This document shows, piece after piece, positions 26,061 through 39,889 of a stretch of DNA of 64,000 nucleotides. The DNA comes from Plectrocnemia conspersa. Taxonomy: Eukaryota; Arthropoda; Insecta; Trichoptera; Polycentropodidae. Both the position numbers and the translations under genes were made by a program. The notes beneath the pieces were generated by a model. The model did no database searches. It was not told the DNA's origin and was given only the letters and a program-made list of their open reading frames with translations. The DNA lies in contig VTFK01000013.1 of NCBI GenBank assembly GCA_009617715.1, positions 1,817,001 through 1,881,000 of the forward strand, read 5' to 3'. Numbering within the stretch: the stretch's first letter is position 1; the number at the start of each line of letters is the position of its first letter.

Positions 26061-26869
26061 TACCGTAATTATTCTTCACACTATTATTAATTTTCGGTTT
26101 GGCTTTCTGACTTCCGAAACTTTATTCAATTATTTTTATATTAAGAAAATAACCCATGCGTTGTATTGTAATACTTATATATAAAACTGTCGCTCCATTG
26201 CGTGTCGAATGCTTTTTCAATATCTAACATCAATAATCCTATGCATTGCAAGAAATATATTTTTAATGCATGAGATTTCTTTAAATATTATACGAAACGT
26301 AAAATATAATTTATTGATTTTTGAATTTGTTAAAATTGGTGTAACTAGCTGTTTTAGAATTGTTAATATTCGCTTGTGCCGAATGGAATTAACGTATACT
26401 TAAAAAAACATTTTTATCTTGATATTGATAGTGATATCTATATATTTAATACATTGAAGATTGGTAGAAATATGTGTATATTTAATATTAGTATTTTATT
26501 TAAAGCTCAGTGAATAATATGATCAATTAGGACGCCACAAATCGTCACTTCTTCACCTTTTTGTTTGACTGTGAATTTCTAATCATTTAATTTTAAGCTT
26601 TATTAAAATTTTACATTTAGATTTGTAGTTAATAAAATTACATATATTCAACAGTTAAATTATGCATATAATTTGCTTTATTAAAAAAATATAAAAATGT
26701 ATATGTATAAATATTGTGTACCACAATTATGTAAATTAATTTAAAACGAAAGTTTTTAATTAAAAATATGTACTTAATATTAATTTATTTTAATCCTAAA
26801 ATTTCTACGGTGGGTAAATACTGCGAAACAGTCTTGTTTTAATCATATTTTTTACCGTTATAATACATT

Positions 26870-27370
26870 TTAAACGGCGGATGATTATCGTCCCCATGAA
26901 TTTCAAAAGGACCTCCTCTCTCGCCCAAGCAAAGTCAACCGAACAATTACGACGAACGACGTTTTCAGCAAAATTACCAAGCCATTCGCATTAAATTAAG
27001 CGCAAAATTTTTTCTCCTCCACCTCAGCCAAAGCTTCATTTTTTAACTCGCACTTAGCATAATTTATTTCGGCGACGTCCGTTCGCCTAGGGCAAAGAGA
27101 CTAAAGACCTCTTTGATTTCCATCCCTTTTCCCCCGCCCATCAAGAGTACTGTAATTGTGAATTGCTCAATTAAAAACTTAACTTCTCAACCAAGTACCA
27201 AGTCCATCGGGGAAAGACCTTGGATAATCCAAATTTGATCTGAATATCAACTTTTCGCTTAATCCCTAAAATTCATCTCATTCTAACTTGTCCGACCTTC
27301 ACTTATTCTTGAACAAAACGGGGTTAATTCGATTTGCCGTAATCACGTTCGCAATTACGTCAATCATGCG
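26870..27370. other. CpG-richer block with homeodomain-type words
   Basis: CGACGAACGACGTTTTCAGC, TCGGCGACGTCCGTTCGCC and TTCGCAATTACGTCAATCAT lie among several TTAATTA/AATTAA words. The look is that of a regulatory element. No frame exceeds about 60 codons. Confidence 0.3.
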
Positions 27371-27751
27371 AAAAACGCTTATTTAATTATTTAATTTGGT
27401 ATTATATCCGCAAAACAAATTACGAGGTGATCGAATAAATATCTTCTTCTCAAATTGGCGAAGACCTTTTAGCTTCAATTAATAAATCTACATTTTTATG
27501 TATCCTTAAAAATTGAATATAGTGTTTTCTGACAGTCAATCAAACAATCAATTAGGAAAAGAGAATTTCCTGGAAAAAAGATGTTTGATAGTCGGGCGAA
27601 TTGGGCATGACATTGTGTCAAGATAAAATGATATATATTTCTATTCGTATGTACAACATACTAAGTTTGCGAAACGAGAACCTTTGTCTCGTAAAATACG
27701 TCTTTCATAAGTTAATAACGAGCAACAGAAGGCTTTCGAAAAACATTATTT

Positions 27752-27952
27752 TTGGACTACCTTAAAGTGCAAGAAAGAGCAAAAACTTACGAAAAATGGA
27801 TACCACATGAACTTAACTGTTTATGTGCCAAGGTAACTTTGCGTAGTACGTCACTTCAAAGCGTAAATAAAAGTTTTTGTGAAAGAACCAAATGGGGCTC
27901 TTTGCTCTCAGTCGCAAGGCGACTGAGCTCCGTATGTGTCTTAAAGCATTAG
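27752..27952 (+). pseudogene. Probable mariner transposase remnant
   Basis: A 66-codon frame contains KTYEKWIPHELN. The W(V/I)PHEL motif is the linker signature between the helix-turn-helix and catalytic domains of mariner transposases. The following residues (NKSFCERTKWGS) only loosely resemble the 'KSFL.RIVTGDEKW' segment. No TIRs or TA duplication were identified, and the flanks are not recognisably mariner. If correct, it is a short, rearranged relic. Confidence 0.4.
27907..27927. repeat. 9-bp hairpin in the mariner-like segment
   Basis: CTCAGTCGC-AAG-GCGACTGAG is a perfect stem inside the frame carrying the WIPHEL motif. It looks like an inversion or small insertion that scrambled the relic. 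Confidence 0.5.
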
Positions 27953-28784
27953 AAAATTTAATGAAACCCGAAAAATCGTTGGTACGAGGTTTGTTCTATG
28001 CTTTTATACGCAACATAAGAAACTCATACACAAAAATACTATTACTTAAATTAACTTTTACAATAAATCATGAATGCTACTAGCACGTTTTTAAAGAACA
28101 TTTATGCAGAGGCACAGACTCTCGACAACGCGATATATAGAGATTTTTATCTCAGAGTGCGTCGGGTGTCGTCATCAGGACCTATTATTAAAGACTTGAA
28201 CTACGTGAAGGCAGTTCATAAGACCTTATTCTGTTGATGCAGCATGAGATGATACACGGGATGATTAAATAGCATTGACTTCTATGTTAAGGGTCTCACT
28301 CCATGAATGCAACATGTGATGTAATCACAAAAGACTTGTATTGTCAAAAAAACTTTAAATACTATTTAGATTCTACTTTTCTAGATACACTAGTTCATAT
28401 GAGATAAGTAGTCATAAGCATATTTTACTGGTCAATCGTGCTAGTAAAAATAGTATACATCTTACATTTTTCTTTAAATACTTTGAGAATCTGTATTTCA
28501 GTTACTGCTACTTGAAATAAAATATTTTATTACATAAAAATGAGCGTCAGCGTTAATATTGCTACAGCTACTCAACTTATAACTCCAGTCAAGGGTAGAG
28601 GAACGTCGTATATTTTTTCAAAAGGCAATTTGTAACATAAACTCTTCGATTGTATCTCGTTATTTGCAGTAGTATATCAAAAGCCTTTTTGCGAGCGAAT
28701 TTTAACGTTTCGAAATAAAGATAAATAAGAGGAGCATCATGATGAATTATACTCGTAATATCGAACCGTATAGAGGGGAACAAG

Positions 28785-29060
28785 GGGTCGGATCTCGAAA
28801 ATGCGATTTAACGAGCGCCCATTTCAATATACATATTCGTTCGCCGACCTTTAGCTCAAAATAATTTTCGTTGAGTGCGCATTTAGGAGATTAGGGGCGG
28901 AATATCCACGAGCGAGGCTCTCGAGCGGAAATAAAATTAAAATAATAATAAAAAATATATATAATAGACACGAGAAAAAAGTACGAGAAAGAGGCGTAAC
29001 GACTGCGATTCAGACGAGAGGAACATTTCGCGCAATTAATTTTGAGACCAATTTCGAAAG
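28785..29060. other. CpG-rich island
   Basis: It contains GGTCGGATCTCGAAAATGCG, ACGAGCGCCC, CGAGCGAGGCTCTCGAGCGG and CGTAACGACTGCG. There is no coding frame. Confidence 0.3.
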
Positions 29061-29792
29061 TACTGGGGATCGTTTAGTTAAAAGATTGTTGATAAAAAAA
29101 TTCGTTACTAAGTACTATTTTACCGTAATCGCACTTTTTTAATATTAACGTAACCTTTGTAGAAAACGCGTACACGTCACGCAATAAAAATATTTCACAT
29201 GGACATGTCGCTTATTCTATTTTTTATTAAGCGCTTTATAATTGCAAGAAATATCGCTTTGATTTGTTGCACGCGATTCGTGAAAATCAGAGCTTAATCA
29301 TAATTATGTAATAAAAAATATTTTTTTGGTTTTCTACAATAAATTAGTTAATATAATACATTTTTTATATTATTAATGTGTGTGGTATAATTTTATATTG
29401 AACTCATGCATAAATAGCGCAACAAGTACACAATATGAAATAAATAAAATTCAACTAGCATATAAAATAATATTTTTAACTAAACGTTAAATATTGTAAT
29501 GAATATTTTCTAACATTATAAAAAATACAGATATATATTAAAAACCAACAAACATATATTTTAAAAATATTATCGGTTAAATAATAAATTATCTATTTAT
29601 TAAATCAGGCATATGTAAAAAATCAGTGTGTTGCGGTATTTTTTTATAAACATAAGACTTTGTTTTATCTTGTTATTCAAAAATAACATTTATTTAAACT
29701 TTTACAAAACTCTTAAAATAAGTATTTGAGTAAATGAATCATATTTAAATCGAGATAAAATGATTTTTTTTTTTAACATTATACAGGCCGAT

Positions 29793-29847
29793 GGTACAGC
29801 ATGTGTGCCATCATGCAGTTACTGCCCGGTGACACACCTCTTGTACC
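29793..29847. repeat. 27-bp arm imperfect fold-back
   Basis: GGTACAGCATGTGTGCCATC... pairs imperfectly with ...GGTGACACACCTCTTGTACC around a single-base loop, with around seven mismatches. GC content is well above the surroundings. A poly(T) tract precedes it at 29763-29774. It may be the end of a small transposon. Confidence 0.45.
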
Positions 29848-31074
29848 ACAACGTTTTTGTCGAGCATTATAAGTTATAGCAAAACATATTTATTCTTTTT
29901 TTTTAATGCAGGGATCCCTAATCTTTTTTAACATTTTTTGTTATAAAAATGATTTTTTTAAGTATTTTTTTAATATTATAAAAACAAATTACCTCAATCT
30001 GGTTCAACCGTGTAACCGCGTGGCCTATAGAGTGTTGATGCAAAGCAATGAATAAAAAAACTATGTTTGTAGTGGAAAATGAAAAGCAAATGAAGCTTTA
30101 AAACATATTACAAATGTTTTAAAAAATGTTACATTTATTTTAAGTTATATGTTAAGATAGTTATCTAAAACGATTAGGCTACTGAGCGTCTCCCCTTTTG
30201 ATTACCCGGCAGCTGAAATTTATAAGGGCAAGCCCTCTAGAGGCTTAGTTTTGTTAAGATATCTACACTACGGAGTTTTAGCACTTTTTTGGGGGAGTTT
30301 GAGTGGCTCTAATTGGTTTTCTGTGGAGCCCTGGCAGTGGGCCCTCTGCAAATATGTGGTCTCTGCAGTGGCATCTAGATGATAGTCAAGAGCGAAGGTC
30401 TATACTGTCTGTCAAAGTGCGTCTGACTTATTCGTTTATCCCTGAGAACGTCTTAACAGCAACTGATGCTCAGATTGACTATTTTTCATTGTTTATTCTG
30501 GAGTTGGTTTTGGAAATAAAATTCTGTTGCTTATATGATTAATTGAAAATACTATTTATGCATCCTTCTTTATCTCTCCATTATTGCAATCCTTGTTGCA
30601 ATCCCAATATTTTTCTGTCTTTGTGACACATGTCGACCGCCATACATTCATATTATAAATCTACGTGAAATCGACTTTTACATAATTTGTTTTTTCGGTA
30701 ACCGTTTGAGTAGTGGGTTAATTTATTAGCATACAACTGGAAGTGACTTAATTTTACGTATTTTATGCATAAATAAAATTACTACTATACATAGATGTAT
30801 TATATTATATTATATATTGTAAGCAAAAAATGCTTAAAATTATAAAAAAACAGTGGTTTTCAACGTTTTATTGCATTTTTACTATCATATTTCGTTAATT
30901 TTTTATAATATTTGCCTTTTGTGATAATATTTTATGTATTATAAAATTTAGAGGTGTTCAATATTTATATCACATATTTTTTGTTGTTTATTGATTTTTT
31001 ATTTCTTTATTTATTAGTATTATTTTATTAATAAATAATTGCAGTAAACTAAATCAAAGATATAGGTACATCTA

Positions 31075-32285
31075 GTGTTTCTTCTTGAGAATTATTTCTC
31101 GATAATTTCTCGAAAACAATTTCAAATCGAGAATTTTTTTTTTTCATTTAATTTAAATTTTTTCGAGAAATTTTAAAAAACATTTTTTATCTTATAAAAT
31201 CAAATTTGTACAAATATTTTTCAAACGTTTACCATCACTAAAATTCGCATATTTTTTTTGAAGGCTTTACATCTGGAAATGATAAAAAATTGTTCACTAA
31301 CTCTTAACACTCAAATTTGCCTTATTTTTGCTTCAGTAATAAAAGAAGACACTCAGATAAGAAACCTTTCAACCAATAAGAAAGAAAGATGTTTAAAAAT
31401 ATGCATACTTTCTTAGAACAACAATTTTTTTGCGATTTTATATAATTTTGACCGGCCGGCGGCTTTATTTTTGTTTTGGTGATCTGAGAACCCGTTCCGA
31501 TAAAAATAAATTACGCATGGAAATCGACAAAATGCAAAACGATTTAGGGTTATTTTTTTTTTAATAATTTTAAAAGGTTTGTTTTATATTTTTTATGTGA
31601 ACAAACAACAGCTTTTATTGACAATTGTCCCACGATTATTATAAGGGGCCTTAAAATTTTTGTTAAAACAATTGAAAAATATTCTGAGCTAAGCTCGAAA
31701 TTTTAACGGGAAATTAAAGAGAAATTATATAATCTAAGAAACCAGGCATTGATGTCATTAATTAAATATTTGCAAAATCGAAAAGCATTCACCAGTAAAA
31801 AAAAATGACTTCTTTCAATATTTTTTGAAAGCAGAAATATGTAAAATGGATAAAGAAATTATTCGCAGATTATTTAATGGCTTGACCTCACAACTTCATT
31901 TAATCATTAGAATCCATTGAAAAAATTGAAAATTTATCATTGGCACAACAATTAGAGAAAAAAACTTTTTTCAGACGGGCAAGAGAACCAATAATCTACA
32001 GTCCCTTTTGAAGCCTTCTTGTTGTTCAAACTAACATCAATACAAAACGAGAAGAATTTTTTCCATGGTCAAATTTTTTTTTTAACAAAAAAAAATAACG
32101 AAGATGGTTAATTTTAACCCTTAATAATAATATGTAATAATGTATATACAATACTTTACTGCATTACGTACTTTGTTTTTATTCATCAAAATTTCTCGAA
32201 AATTCTCAATAAATTTGAGAAGTGAAGTCGTGAATTCTCATTTCTCAGTAAATGAAAATCTTTGAGAAATCAATAAATAAATAAC
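31075..32285 (+). repeat. Dispersed TTCTCGAG-type DNA repeat, copy C (longest, degenerate)
   Basis: This is the longest copy. Both ends are full of TTCTCGA/TCGAGAA words (31085-31170 and 32190-32275). The 5' edge TAGTGTTTCTTCTTGAGAA resembles hAT termini. The interior has relics of a + strand frame, including AEICKMDKEIIRRLFNGL at about 31830-31890. Stops and indels are frequent, and no matching CACTA-type end or target duplication was found, so boundaries are approximate. Confidence 0.5.
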
Positions 32286-33289
32286 TATCTTGGGCATCCT
32301 AAGACAGTGAAAACCGCTTAAAAGATTAATATTTTTATATTTAAGTCATATTTTTGCTTCAATAAAAAAAGTTTCTATTGAAAATAAAGTTATAAATCAT
32401 TTACATTTATTTATCTTTCAATGCCGTAATGGCCTTAAAACCAACCAGAACTTTCAAAAACTTGCAAAGAGGCTTATGATTAAACCGACCAGTTGTTGTA
32501 CGTACTTCAACAATAAATGCACTTATTGGAATAGTTATAAAATAAATAGATTAAAACTTTAAATTGATCAGAAACATTAAAATAAAATTACCTTTTAATT
32601 AATATATTTATATAAAACTGTACGTTAATATATTATGAAAAAAGAGAACAAACGTATTTATTCTAAAAAACATTAGCAAAAAAATTTAAAAAAATATAGT
32701 ATTCAGTCTTATTTTACAAAACTGAAACTTGTAAGAGCCAGATATTTTATGCTTTAAAAGTAACACATATATTGATCAAAAATAAATTTGATAAAGTAAT
32801 TTAAATATTTAAAAATTAATATACAATGTTCAATACACATTTAATAAGTAGAATATTAAATTTATTTAAATAATAAATCTAAATATATAAAAGCTGTTTC
32901 ATAAGTTTGTAATAGTATACAATACAAGAAATACAAACACTCAAGACAGCATAACTTCAAGGGTATTTAATCCGCGCCCGAGACTATAAATTATTTAACT
33001 TAAAATTTAAAGCGTTCAAAATGTTTCAAAACGCATTGAAATAATTGGAGAGAGAGAAAGCCATAACAATCGAGAGCTGAAAAGGGAGGCTTTGTCTGAG
33101 TGCATTCGCCGTAACTTTGGAAAAGCGGGTGCGTTTGAAAGAAACCAATTATAACTTCTGGCCAGCCATCTCCTCTAAATGTGCAATATTCTTCATTTCT
33201 TTAATTAGTTTCCAAGGAGATATTGTATTATAGAAACCCCTCTCATTATTTCATGCAACGCTGATCGCTTTGTATATTAATTGCGTAAA

Positions 33290-33660
33290 ACATTTTTGCC
33301 GGCGAAAATCTTCAGCGGCTCGGAAAATCAACAGGTCCTCCACGGGCCGACAACAAAAGGAGCCGGTTCGGTTTGTTCACTTTTCCGGGGGCGAATTTTC
33401 CAATTTAATGTGATTTGTTTTTGATTCAATTGCCAGCCACGATGACGAGCAGAATCGGATGCCGCATTTTCACTTTTCCTATGCCTTTTATATATTTTTT
33501 TTCGCTTACCGCGGCCAAAGGCGTCGCTTTGCGGAAAGTTCGAAAGCTCTTCGAGACTTTTTTTCATCGAGGTGGGAGAAAAAGTTGGCCTCTTTCATTC
33601 GAGATAATGCCTAATGGATGCGCTTTATCAGAGAAGTTCTTGAGTAATATTTAACGAATG
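33290..33660. other. CpG-rich island
   Basis: AGCGGCTCGGAAAATCAACA, GCCGACAACAAAAGGAGCCG and TTACCGCGGCCAAAGGCGTC occur here. Frames are open on both strands for about 79 codons each, a sign of high GC rather than coding. Confidence 0.3.
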
Positions 33661-34779
33661 TTCGAATATCGGAATGCGAGACGTTGAAATTTATAATATA
33701 AATTTTCTTTATAAATACTTGAATAAAAAATATCAAAAATACAATTTTATATTATTAAAAATCCAAATTATGACTTTACCAAAAGTTGAACCACTACAAA
33801 TTATGCTTAAAAAATTATAGAGTAAATGGAAATTGAATCGTGTAATTTAAATAAACGTATTTAAATAATAAATGTAAATTGTTCAACTTCACTTTTAGAT
33901 GAAAATGACTTGATACTGTTACTTTTTATCTATGCTAAAATTGCTTCATTACACATTAAGATGTAAATGGTTAAATTTAATTACTCTGATACATATGCTA
34001 TAATAATCCCAGAAAATCAAGAATATTTATAAAATATTCGCTAAAGATAACCATATAAAATATGTAATTTTAAAATTTATTTTTCAGACCATTCAAAAAT
34101 AAACTTTAAGGTGTATCTTGGATTTACATAAAACAAAGATTTAAAGCTAGTAAATCAGCTGGTGATTATTCACTTGTTGACCGACCTCGAGAGTCAGCTG
34201 ATATCTAGTCTCTACTTGCCTAATGACATAAGTAAAATCATTGAGTGGTTATTTTATTTCAATCAAATAAAGTAATGGATATATCTAGATTTTGTAGGAT
34301 TTTTTTATAAGTTTATATATTTATAATACCAATATACTTTATTTTTCCTAATGTAGTTATTTTTATATCCATTGAAATACTATTCTAATTTTTTTTTAAC
34401 CATTAGTTTTTACCTTATAATGAAGTAAGCCTATACATTAATATATTTCTTGATTAAAAAAGTACTGCTTAACCTATTCATTGTGTCATATGTTCCTAAT
34501 CATAGTACTAGTATAGCATAAAAATGTATTAATACAGCTTATATAACATTTCAAGAGCTATAGTTAAACTCAATGATGCTAATAATTAACATCAACAACC
34601 CTAGATACGCGTATACACGTACATTATTAAAATCCTGCTGTTCTTGAGAACCCCTCCTTATAGCAGTACACAAGCACGATATAACAATAATATTTTATTA
34701 TATTACGCATTAAGTACATCCTCCTCGGAAGCCCTTCTCAAAAGCATCGTTGTATTACGTCATAACGCTCAGCTTGAAA

Positions 34780-35200
34780 ATGCGAAGTTTATCTAACCCA
34801 AAACACCCAAAATTTCCACCCCATCCGAATGCAATCCGCCCGAGAGTTTAGAGAGTGTCATTCGCGAATTCACCCCTCGTCATAGTGAAATAGTTATTCA
34901 TTTTAGTGATTCGATACCTACATCTACATACATGTATGCAAATGGTGGTCGTTTGTGTGAAATTACGGAGTGACATGGCGGTGCATGCAAGTGCGAACCT
35001 CACGAGGGTTGTAAAATGTAATTATCTCAAGTCCCCGACACTTTTGTCTGGTTCTAACATCCTCGCTCCGTCGGCCAGGATCTTCGTCCGGGGACCAGGA
35101 AATTCTGGACTGCAGCCAGAGGCGAATGCATGCGCTTATTTGCGATGAATCCAATTTGCGCGAATTGCTGCTAGAGGTTCGTTGAAATGATCGTTATGTA
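34780..35200. other. GC-rich island
   Basis: It includes CTCGCTCCGTCGGCCAGGAT, CTTCGTCCGGGGACCAGG, GCATGCGCTTATTTGCG and CAATTTGCGCGAATTGC, the last a near-palindrome. Open frames overlap on both strands. It is a candidate regulatory block. Confidence 0.3.
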
Positions 35201-36189
35201 CGTGTGTGAAAAGCGAAACGAGTGTTGAAGGAATTTTGTGTGGAAAATTTTTGAATTTAATTTAATATACACGGTGGCCGTGAAAGCATTCACGGTTTAT
35301 TAGATACTATAAAAGTTGTTTTTTGTGTGAAAAAAATGATAACGCGCTTTTAATAGGCCGCAATAGCAGCAAGTCTCAAATTTTGTCAAATTTAATTTTA
35401 AGATAATCACATGTTCACTTATGAGATATGCCAATAAATTTTACCTTAGCGTCGATATGTATTATTTTTTAATAATCACTAAAATATATTGGTGTTTCAG
35501 AGTATCCACACAAATGCGGATTCACTGTATTTTTACAAAAATACCTGAGGTCGCTATAAAGGTGATTGATCAGCAACCAACTTTGCAATGTGTCATATTA
35601 GTCTTTTTCAGATATATTTGGCCAGTGAAACTCGCAAATAGTTGAGTTTCTTAACCATATACATATACTTTTATGTTTAAGCAGAGATTAATAATTTGTA
35701 TGCACTTTACCAATGTTATTTTTAAAACTATGTTTGTTTGCAGCGCTTGAAAATATGAATATAAAAAAGACGTTTGTGGTTATAATTTAAGGGAAAAAAT
35801 TTTTAAAGCCTTTTACAATTTTTTTGATTATTGAACATACTATATAACCTAATAACGAATTTTCATATATTATATGTACATACATACATATTTAATAAAC
35901 CATTATATTATATTATATATTCATCCAAATATTAGCACATTATATTTTTAGATCAGCAGAAATTAAATTACGTCATAATACATTTAATAGCAAAACTTTT
36001 ATATTGTTCAGTTTTAATCAAATATATTTTCGATATAAAATATAAAAAATTAAGGTTAAATAAATTTAGTATTTAATCAACGTCCTGCTGTATGTTACAC
36101 AAAAGTTTTGGCTTTATAATATCTGGAATTAGACCACAGCATCCTTTAATTAAATACTTGTTACATTTTTGTCACATTGTATTTTCGCC

Positions 36190-36650
36190 CTAATTAATTC
36201 GCAATTATTGTCGCAAGCAAGGGGAGAACATCCAAACTTTGCCTAATCGAAAATGGATCGATTCCCGCAGACAACAATTTGCAAACAATAATTTCATGCA
36301 AATCCGCGCGACGTCACACTCGCGCTTGCTGCAAACAGGGCCTTATTATATCGAGAGCGGCCGGGGCGTGCCGCGAACCGATTTCGGCGCTCATTTAATT
36401 TTAACGCCCCTCTCTCCGGGGAGGGTGGATTTTCATTCCTCCCTAGGAGTCGTTGCTAAAAGCGGGGCCCTTTCGCCATCTGCGACCGGACCTTTTTTCC
36501 ACGACGGCGTTAAAATGCAAGGGAGCCCCCCAGAAATCCCGACCCCATCGTTTTACCGCGCCCCTGCGGCCCTGTGCATGAATGATAAACTCGACGCTCT
36601 TTCAACGCAAGCTGTTAAAGTTCGCCCGTAACTTTTAAACGTCGAGTTGA
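36190..36650. other. Strong GC-rich island, open in one frame
   Basis: This is among the most GC-rich stretches of the window. One plus frame is open for about 130 codons (36239-36631) but needs a TTG start, has no upstream acceptor that I can defend and no recognisable domain. CTCTCCGGGGAGGG is palindromic, and TTTAATTTTAACG and GATCG words suggest transcription-factor sites. I favour non-coding. Confidence 0.35.
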
Positions 36651-38296
36651 AACAACACTATTGCGTTACTTCATCTCGTATGCGTCACGAAACTTCATGG
36701 ACTAAACTAGTTTTAGTCAAAGGATTATTTTAATGGAAAACCATTCACAATTATTGCTTTTAGTAATTTCTAACTTATTTGAAAAACAATATTTAATGAT
36801 AAGCAGCTTATTCTGTCTCAGAAGTTTAGCTTCTATTAAAGCTATTTTATTAGTATAACATTTTAAATAAAAAACATATGTTCATCAACATGGTAAGCTT
36901 TTGATGAGAATCTAAAAATTTCGTTTTTGAATTCTTCCGATTAGGAACTCATTTTTTTTTTGCGAGCGAGGCGCCAGGTATAGTAAGAGTGCTGAGCCAA
37001 CTGTCAGTTGCTCTTGGGTCGCCAACCAGAGAGGACAGCGCACTCATCTTTTTATTTACCTGACGCCAGGGTTTCAGCTGGTCGCCATTGTAGACATATT
37101 ATGAAAATCTGTAATAATTCGAATTTCCTGATTTTTAACATTCAAATCCAGAGCTAAATTAAACTAAAAATTGCTAATATATGATTCCTTGAATATTATA
37201 AATTTAGCTGTGGCTTCTTTGCTAGCAAAACAGTCCACAAACTTTTGTGTCGCCCCACGTTATACTTCTAGGTTTTTTTTATTGCTCTTGCTTATTACGA
37301 GCTCTTTTTTTATTTACACGACCTTTAAGTGTGATGTACGCAACGGGCCCCTTTTGATTATATTCGGTCCAACGCTCTAAAAATATGCTTTAGTACCCTC
37401 GGAAGTTAAACTAGCGAACGTGCTCGCGTAAAACCCACAAACTGCTCTTATTGTTCTCGAAATATACAGTATGCGTACTGTGAAGAGAAATTTTCAATTG
37501 AGGGTTGTTTGTTTAGTTTTACGACGTTTATCCGGCGTCACGCGCATCTGGGATATATAAAAAATTAGACTTTAACAAAGTTTCAATCGTAAATCTGTAG
37601 GCGAATCGTAAAGAAGATACGCGAGTGCGTATGACTGACTTTTTGTTTATCTATGTACTTGAAAAAATAAGAGGCGAGGATAAATGCTCTTCTTATGGTA
37701 TTAGATATTGAAATATAAAATAATTGGGACCATTAAAAATACAGTTAATACCATAATATATTTAATTAAATACAGATAATATTTATTAATATGATAAAAA
37801 CTTTAGTTTTAAATTTTAATAAGCAATTTATTTTATTGTCAATGCCAATATAAATTTAATAATTTATCGCTAATAATAAACTTTATTAATTGACTGTTAT
37901 TGAATTCATTTAGCTTGTTAACCTCTCACATTTCAAGGCATAAATCAAACGTTGAAACTTTCTGCGACTAATTTAAAGTTATAAAAAATATTACGATAAA
38001 AATGTTCTTTGCAATTCGTGTTCTAAATAAACTCGCTTTAAATTCAACGAAACGTGAATAATGAAAAAAATAACAACTCGAAATTAAAAAGTTTTTTTTT
38101 TGTTAACAGCTACATTTTTCTCGCAGCAGTAATTTCAATTTGACAGGATTGATACAGAATCGAAAACTTTACAAATTGTAATTTGAATATCGGCACAATT
38201 TATACAGTTCAAAGTTGCGACGACAGGTAAATTAAAAGGTATGTGTTTTATGTTAAAATAAAGATTTTATTCATCAGAGGGCAAAAGTGGTTTGGG

Positions 38297-38328
38297 AGTC
38301 TAGACTTTCAAGTGCATAAGTCTAGACT
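38297..38328. repeat. Perfect 11-bp hairpin
   Basis: AGTCTAGACTT, a 10-nt loop, then AAGTCTAGACT. A related GACTAGAC-CATT-GTCTAGTC hairpin stands at 59119-59138. Confidence 0.7.
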
Positions 38329-39889
38329 ATTCAAAATCAATTAGAAATTAAGTAAAACTGTATCATATCATATTTCTGCTGAAAAACTTTATTGAAACCA
38401 ATTATAATAATAAAAGATTTGTATGATCAATATTACAATTGTTTTAAAAAGCAATTACTAATAATAATTTAATCAATATTATACAATAGCATAACCATTA
38501 CTTTTTCAATAAAATATTGCTTACAATATAATACCATTTTGTATTTCACGTCACAATATACTGTACATGGAAACAAACCTCTTGTAGAGTTGTTTTAATA
38601 AAAGTCAAAAATAAAATTCGACCATAAAACTGAACTTTGTGTGAAGAGGGTGGGCGGTCGTCTGAGGAAATTGTCTTATGGCCCTGTTTTATTTACATAC
38701 ACACGAGACCGTGTATGTAAACTGGTCGTTGCGGTAAACAAAGTGGAGACCTCCAACCTGAATATATGACCACCCCTAAACATGGCGGTCAGAGGTGATG
38801 TTCAATTGGTAACTTGGTTCCGGTTCTTGCACACCACAAACGCGCGCTTTTGAATTACAAACACACTACATTTAAGAATAAAATACTGTGTGATTAAGGA
38901 TTTTTAAAGGTAATTAATAAAAATATTATTAGAGACAGACATATTTTAAAATAAAATTAAATAAATTGTTGTGCTACATTTGATCGATCAACTTTTTTTT
39001 AACATCGTAAAAAATCAAATGTAATACCGATGTTTTAAATGTAAATTATTTATTATTTTTTGATTACGTAAATTATTATTCCAGCCGTTTAAAATCTACA
39101 AAATGCTCAAGTTAACTATTGACGACTCAAAATTAACTAGACCAAATATAGCAATTGAAGTGGAAATGCTAATTAGCTATGTTTCTCTGACATGAAAGTT
39201 TAGACTCTCATAAAGTCGTCCGTGTTGTTTTGGCTTGAACTCTACTGGTTGCGAGTTCAGCGTTTAAACTCTAGCGTAAATAAAAGTCAGTAGATATCTA
39301 TAAATTACGCCTTATATATTTTCGTATTAATGGGGGAAGATCAACAATTCTCTTACCTGACTTTTTCCCTGCTTCCCTTGAATCTTTCACAATTTAATTT
39401 TGTCTATTTAGGCTAATTATAACGTGACTACTTAGGCTAATCGCTATATTAGTTTGAGTTTATTTCAGCTTAAACCGAATCTTAATCGAAACATATGCTT
39501 GGTTAGCCTTAAAAAAAGTCAGATTTTTTTCAATAATTTATTATTAAATTCTAATACAATTCAATTTGTTTAATAATATTTTGCATATTGTAACGTGAAT
39601 AGTGTCATGCAAAAAATTAAGAATATGTACTATTACCAACATACACTTGAAAAAATAAGCTATTTATCACTTGGCTGTGGTCCAGAATCGTGTTAGAATT
39701 GAAATCGTCAGAACTGAGATGCTATAATACAAACAAGTATATTTCGGTTTATTTTTTCCTCTTTTTCTCACGAACATTTCGTACCATTTCAAACAAACAG
39801 GGCTTTATCTTTAAACGCACATTTCTTGTACTGAAACGAGGGGATAATGCAAAAATATACAAAAATATAAAGGATAAATCTGCCGGCAG

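Larger units (their letters stand above)
24545..27745. other. AT-rich intergenic DNA
   Basis: No gene is seen. The GC-richer islands at 25.85-26.06 and 26.87-27.37 kb are listed separately. The rest is low-complexity AT. Confidence 0.5.
28085..31070. other. AT-rich intergenic DNA
   Basis: No gene is seen. It holds the CpG island at 28.8-29.05 kb, the fold-back at 29793 and a GC-richer open stretch at 30180-30480. That stretch begins after CCCCTTTTGATTACCC, a word like CCCCTTTTGATTATATTCGG at 37352, suggesting another dispersed repeat. Confidence 0.5.

Noticed and set aside
36239..36631. 130-codon plus frame in the GC-rich island
   Set aside because: It has no ATG start and no defensible splice sites or domain. 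GC-rich composition alone suppresses stop codons here.
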